Below, piece after piece: positions 58,966 through 64,000 of a stretch of 64,000 bases of DNA. The position numbers and the translations under genes are program-made. Positions within the stretch are counted from its first letter, which is position 1; every line of letters begins with the position of its first letter. Source of the stretch: Acanthacorydalis orientalis (Eukaryota; Arthropoda; Insecta; Megaloptera; Corydalidae); the NCBI GenBank assembly GCA_034766995.1, contig CM068314.1, positions 41,515,808 through 41,579,807 of the forward strand, read 5' to 3'. The notes under the pieces were generated by a model. The model saw only the letters and a list, made by a program, of their open reading frames with translations, was not told the DNA's origin and ran no database searches.

Positions 58966-59033
58966 CATTTATGAGGTTTTCATTTACGTGCTGTTATCGT
59001 GGAATCAATTACTCGCGTAAATGAAGGCATTAT

Positions 59034-59082
59034 AGTATATATATTATATATATATATTATAGTATTTATATATATATATAAT
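59034..59082. repeat. interrupted (TA)n microsatellite
   Basis: Short TA blocks with TTATAG interruptions, directly after the right TIR of the Tigger element. Confidence 0.9.
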
Positions 59083-61172
59083 AGTTTTCATTTTCTAATA
59101 ATATGATGGTAAACTTGAGACATTTACCTGAAGTTTATCAGACAAAGTACTATATTTAATGTTTACTTTAAAATTTAATTTGTTCAATAATTAAATATTT
59201 TACAGACTTATAGATAAATTATTTATATATTACCCTACAAAGTGAAATTGTGGTTATACTCGTATGAAATATTAATAAATTACGTTACTATTAATCAGTG
59301 CCTTTAAGGAAAAATCTCTTATATTAATAATCTTTCAGTTGATTGTCTTAAATATTTATTCCATGTTTTAAAATATCGGTGAAATATTGATGTTGCTAAA
59401 TCTTTTTAAATATAAAAAATATGACAACCCGTTAAGTGTTAAATACATTAATTAAAAAACGTGTTGAAATGTCTTAATTGATTTTTTTCCCAGAAACACT
59501 AAAATAATTATGTTTGCTAATTTATCGTTTAATTCATTTTAAATTAAACAACTCGTAAATTTATCTTATTACACGTAAGGCATTAATGGTTGAAATAATT
59601 TATGCTCATTGCAAATACCAGCATTAAAGAAGTCATCAACATTTTCATTCCGTAATTTAATTATACAAAATGATTTATATTTTATTACGTCGTTTTTAAA
59701 ATTTACAACTATAAAGTTCGGTGTTAAAAATGTGCTCTTGTTTTTATTAAAAAAAGTATTGCTTAATTGTAAATACAGTGATTATAATATGAATTTAATT
59801 TTAAAATACGTATAACAAAATTTCAATTATTCTTACGAATACTATGAGAATCAGATGCTATCTACAAACATTAAATTCGACAATACTGTCTTAGGACATT
59901 CGTAATGTAATTTGATGATTTTGACATATAACAATAGGTTAAAAATGTTTGTAATTGAATCTTGTTCGTATTGTTACATCTGTACAACTTGAAATGTTCA
60001 ACCAACCTACATATGTAAGCATATAAAATAACAATAAAATGAAATGAAAACAGAAACTTGAAATGTTATTGTCATTATCAACGTATAAAACAACAATACA
60101 ATTAATCGTACATGAAACAAGAAGAATTGCCGATTGTTAAATGTCATTAAATACAAAATATTCGATGTTATAATATAAAGCAAGCAATTAATTTGATCAA
60201 GTTGAGATTAAATGTTTCTCACAGTTAATTACTATTTTCACATTAATTAGAATCATCTAATTGATCATTTACATAGTCATCGTGCGAACTGTAATATCTC
60301 AATAAATGAAACGTGCAGAAATGACGGAAATATTTTAAAATAAAATGTTTTTTTTTATATGAAGGAAATATACTCTGACACACCTTACGCTTATGTTTTT
60401 TTCGGTTCGTATTCACACACACACATAATTTATGCATACATACGTTTTTATTGGTGTAAATTTGGCTTGTATATCTTACATTCTCGTATTAATAAAAATA
60501 TCCCTATTAGCAGTGTTAAGTGTTCATATATTTTATCAGTGAACCACGCCCAAAGAAAACAAACCCTATCATTAAGATGTATCATAGAACTTTCATCATA
60601 ACTCGTTTCTCGTAAATGGTATTACCTTACCCGGTGCTAACGTGTATAAAAAACAAAAGAAAGCAATTCTGATATTTTCGTTCAAGTAGACTTTGATCTT
60701 ACCGAGCCATACAAAATTAGGTTACACCAAATGACAGCTTACAGCGTATCTTTCCAGTGAAACTGTAATATATTTCAATCAATTCAAACGTCACACGAAA
60801 TGATTTTTGTTAATTTCACCCACGCGCTTTAATTGCCTTGGGTATAAAATTAATAGAACTGTCTTTTTATGCTCTTGTTATTGCATATCCGTGTCAGTAT
60901 TTAAAAAATATAAATATATTCTATTATGAAAACTATATGTAATCATATTTGTTGCACACGTTTATTATAGAATGTAAATATATATTTTTTTATAATTTAC
61001 AAATATGACTATAGCCACTTAAATATAAACCGAAAATACGTCTATGCATTCATATATTGTGTTCCCAATTGAAAGTAATATTAAATTATGTAAAAGATGC
61101 TTAATACTAAAAAAAAAATGTTATTTTAATTCACTCCTAAATAATATTACCGAGAAACTTGTTCAGAAACGT
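59083..61172. other. anonymous AT-rich DNA
   Basis: No gene recognised. ORFs at 59609-59815, 60243-60437 and 60359-60601 lack motifs. A short ACAC run lies at 60415-60424. Confidence 0.45.
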
Positions 61173-61197
61173 TGTGTATATATATATATATATATAT

Positions 61198-61232
<35 letters not shown>

Positions 61233-61267
61233 TGTGTATATGTATATATATATATATATATACATAT

Positions 61268-61307
<40 letters not shown>
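61173..61307. repeat. 135-bp compound (TA)n array
   Basis: TA blocks separated by CATACA, TTATTG and ACACACAC. It ends at the likely left TIR of the Tc1-like element. ORFs of Ile-Tyr repeats on both strands derive from it. Confidence 0.95.
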
Positions 61308-62520
61308 TACCTGAAAAAAGTATTGGCGCAGTTAACAATTGTGTAGTTGAAAGGGTATTATTAAAAAACTTTAAATATTTTGTAACAAATTTATATATTT
61401 TATATTTATTAATGTATTATTTATTTAATGATGTAAAAATAATAACAATAATTCATTAGAGTTGCAAAAAAAAACGACATTAATTAAAGTAGTCTCATTT
61501 TTTCCCCGAAAATAGTGTCGGCACAACTTCTAGTAATTTGAATTTCACTAGTATTTTCAGAAAACTTGAAATTAATACTTTGTTGATAAAACTTTTTTTC
61601 GCCCTTTTATTACTTTTTTTAATCTATTGGCGATCAAAGAAATTAATTTGTATTTCATTTTCGGCTTTATATTTCCCCATTCGCGTACAATCATTTCCTC
61701 TAATAGAGGTTTATTAGTTATATTATGTTTTCTGATTATGTTCACCATTATTCCGCCACCCCCATGTTTCACAGTGGGTAACAACTTTTCTGTATTCAAT
61801 TCTGTATTAGGTTTTTGCCAGGTAGATATTCGACCATCGCAGCGAAAAATATTAAATTTATTTTCAATAGAAAAGATTACTCCCTTCCAAAAATCCCTAT
61901 ATTTGTTTTGGTGACCTTTTGGCAAGTTAATTCTTTTACTCTTATTGATTTCACTCATATAGGATTTTTTCTTAGGTACTCTAGGATTATAACCAGCAGT
62001 ATGTAATATTTTTTGCATGGTTCTAGGGATTCAGTTTTATTAAAATCTATTTTTAACTGTGCTGCTACTTCTCATGAAGTGATTTTTTAATCTTTTTAAT
62101 TCTTTGTATAACAGACCGTTCTTTTTTATTCGAAAGTTTCCTTGGACATTCACTTCTTTTTTGATTTTCTAGCTTTCCCTTGACTTTAAATCGATTAATT
62201 ACACTTTGAACTGTAAATTGGCTTTCATTTATTATTTCCTCAGTGAGAACGTATAATTTCCATGTTACATGTAAATGTAAAATAATTTTTCATTCAGATA
62301 ATATGCCTTCTTTAGTTTTAAGACCCATATTTAACAGATTTATTATTTATAAATTGAAAATTTACAGCTTATATTTCTATAACTATTTTTATACTTTATA
62401 GTAAAGCAGATGATCATAAAATTAAATTCAGTGCGAGACCTAATAATTTATTATTTAAAGCCGGTATTATATGGAATGAATTTACATACTACTTGCCAAT
62501 ATATTTATTAATAGCAACCA
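61308..62520 (-). mobile_element. internally deleted Tc1-like element
   Basis: The likely left end is CTGAAAAAAGTATTGGCGCA at about 61311, a wording common at Tc1-like termini. A weak counterpart, TTGCCAATATATTTATTAAT at about 62493-62512, could be the complementary right end, giving about 1.2 kb. Intact Tc1-like elements are about 1.6 kb, and the difference matches the deletion in the transposase. The right boundary is uncertain. Confidence 0.6.
61572..62328 (-). pseudogene. Tc1-like transposase, internally deleted
   Basis: Begins MGLKTKEGILSE at 62328 with an HTH region broken by stops. A 148-codon open stretch (61572-62018) follows: MQKILHTAGYNPRVPKKKSY, NLPKGHQNKYRDFWKGVIFS, IENKFNIFRCDGRISTWQKP (family FSDESKFNIFGSDGR, so the first catalytic Asp is Ile), LLPTVKHGGGGIMVN. 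It then jumps straight to the C-terminal NITNKPLLEEMIVREWGNI, LISLIANRLKKVIKGRKK and the final TKY. The roughly 100 residues between, including the second Asp and the Glu of the DD34E triad, are deleted in frame. Dead enzyme; the frame-preserving deletion and retained DNA-binding part are noteworthy. Confidence 0.9.
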
Positions 62521-62529
62521 ACTCACTGT

Positions 62530-64000
62530 GTGTAATTTTAAATGGTAGTAAACTCACTTAACATGCAAATGTGAACATGTTAATTTAAAATCGTTCAATG
62601 TCGCCGCACATTAGCTACATTCCTTTCTTACCAATAAACAAATTGCATCAATCAAACTATTCCTATTTCAGTGAACAAATTTCAAGTGGCACTGTATTGC
62701 TTTTATTTGATTTCGTCACTTACCAACGTTTATCTAGATATCTCTTTAATAAATTTTATTTTAGGCTTCAACTACTTATCTGATGTATCCGAAAGCAAAC
62801 TTTTAGTTTTAATTTTTTCAATCACCATCCTCATAGCGCTAAAATGGTTGGTATACAAAATCTGAGAGTTTTCTATACTAACAAACAATCAAACGTAATT
62901 AATAATCATTTAATGAACATATTTTATTAAAAAATGTTCCTAATTTGTGGGCTGAGAGAAATATTCATTTAAGAAAGTGAATTTAATCACTATATTCGAC
63001 TTTGTATTGTGATATTTCATTTTTCTTTTGCATACTTGGATAACATATATATAATATATACATAAATTTAGAGAGAGAGAGAAATAAACTTTTATTACAC
63101 TATTGGTATTTTATTTTGTTTTTAGTTCAAAATAAAAGCATTATTGATTATCAGGCAACGAGAAGTAAACTTCGTACTGTCTATGTGTAGTGTACTGGGT
63201 AATTTATTCCCTCATTTAAACTAGCTAACAAGTACTAAAATCATCCGATATAAAATGAGCATAACTTGATATTTATTTTCCTTAATTACTGTTTTATTTC
63301 GAAATGATTCAGATATCGTAATTTTTTATTAATTAGTAGTCTTTATTTTCTGTATCAACGTATGTTAGTTTATGTAATAACTTCATGTACATAATTTTTA
63401 CTTAAAAAAAGAATTTCATTTATTTTAATGTTATTATCATTAATGAATCCATGTAAAAATGATTAAAATTAAATAGAATGATATAACTATTAAATCAGTA
63501 TTAACTTTAAATTAGTATTAATTAAGCAGATAATTATTTTCGTTGTTAATTAGATAATTTTAATTACTAATATTAGCTTTTCGAGAGAAAATTCTTATGA
63601 ATACAATATTAATTATGTGAAATAGATGAGCTTAATAATTGTAGTTATAATAGGATACTTGTTTTATTTTAATTACTGTGTCAGTCCAAATAGGTAATTA
63701 TACAGTTATTTTATAAAAAAATATCTATAGTAGACAACTATATATATATATATATATATATGAATTAGTTGTAAGCTATTTTAAATATCATAAAGTATAT
63801 TACAATTATCGCCTTTAATGCAAACCAATTTCGTTAGTTTAATAAGAAATTTTTCATCAAAACATCAACATGGATTAATTTTTTATAAAAAAAATATATA
63901 TGCGTTAAAGGTCGTTAGATAATGTAAAAACTGGTTAATATGAAATTATTTTCTGAGAATAATTGAACGATACACTTTCTTTGAAATATTTTATTTCTCA
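62530..64000. other. anonymous AT-rich DNA
   Basis: No gene recognised. Short GAGAGAGAGAG run at about 63071-63082 and a (TA)n tract at 63738-63761. ORFs at 62598-62783 and 62671-62865 have no motifs. Confidence 0.45.
63738..63761. repeat. (TA)n microsatellite
   Basis: About 12 TA units. Confidence 0.9.

Larger units (their letters stand above)
56669..59032 (+). mobile_element. Tigger/pogo-like element split by a LINE
   Basis: Left TIR, from 56669 after TA: CAATCCTTTCATTTAGGCGG. Right TIR read inward: TAATGCCTTCATTTACGCGA, with TA at 59033-59034. Both sides are embedded in TA microsatellites, the favoured target dinucleotide of the Tc1/mariner/pogo superfamily. The interior holds a transposase remnant (56779-57431), then a LINE insertion (57435 to about 58635), then about 400 bp probably from the C-terminal part of the Tigger ORF (for example AENNVAEVMALGQQ near 58850), and the right end. 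The N-terminal DNA-binding half (about 190 residues) has been deleted between the left TIR and 56780. Confidence 0.85.

Noticed and set aside
1..64000. CRISPR arrays, prokaryotic operons, tRNA or rRNA genes, integrated viral genes
   Set aside because: No spaced identical repeats, no ribosome-binding-site-linked gene series, no tRNA B-box-type motif in a plausible cloverleaf, and no viral structural or replication motifs were seen.

Overview
This is strongly AT-rich eukaryotic nuclear DNA full of long (TA)n microsatellites. It carries degraded relics of mariner, Tc1, pogo/Tigger, piggyBac, hAT and Jockey-like LINE elements, a mix that points to an arthropod, most likely an insect. That assignment is inference. 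I recognise no host protein-coding exon, no tRNA or rRNA and no CRISPR. Apart from one truncated but open LINE reverse-transcriptase ORF, every recognisable coding stretch is a broken transposable element (TE) gene.

Layout. 1-5 kb: anonymous AT-rich DNA with a Tc1-like fragment (1214-1500, minus). 5-9.2 kb: a hAT-type MITE with 8-bp target duplications (5204-5569), three long (TA)n tracts, a Helitron-like short element (8043-8315) and a small pogo/Tigger-like MITE (8896-9197). 10.7-11.6 kb: a mariner transposase pseudogene (minus) whose 5' end runs into a (TA)n array. 15-16.1 kb: a hammerhead-like motif and a truncated copy of a mariner deletion derivative. 20-21 kb: a LINE C-terminal tail and an LTR-like island. 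23.3 kb: a second Helitron-like copy. 30.6-31.3 kb: a tandem ~220-bp repeat and a fold-back sequence. 36 kb: the 3' end of a Jockey-like LINE (minus) with a GGAT-repeat tail. 38.3 and 45.2 kb: two complete mariner deletion derivatives with TIRs and TA duplications, the same family as the 15.9-kb copy. 41.5-42.8 kb: a near full-length irritans-type mariner (minus). 46.0-47.0 kb: an internally deleted piggyBac-like element with intact TIRs and TTAA duplications. 49.7-50.7 kb: a second hAT-type MITE family and another mariner fragment. 52.9-53.5 kb: the second copy of the 5.2-kb hAT MITE, with a perfect 8-bp duplication. 56.7-59.0 kb: a Tigger element split by a younger LINE insertion. 61.3-62.5 kb: an internally deleted Tc1-like element.

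The window reads as gene-poor or intronic/intergenic DNA shaped by cut-and-paste transposons and TA microsatellites. The best leads are the three-copy mariner derivative that keeps the DNA-binding region and lacks the catalytic domain, the Helitron-like pair, the nested Tigger/LINE locus and the hairpin-forming repeats. I found no intact multi-gene system.
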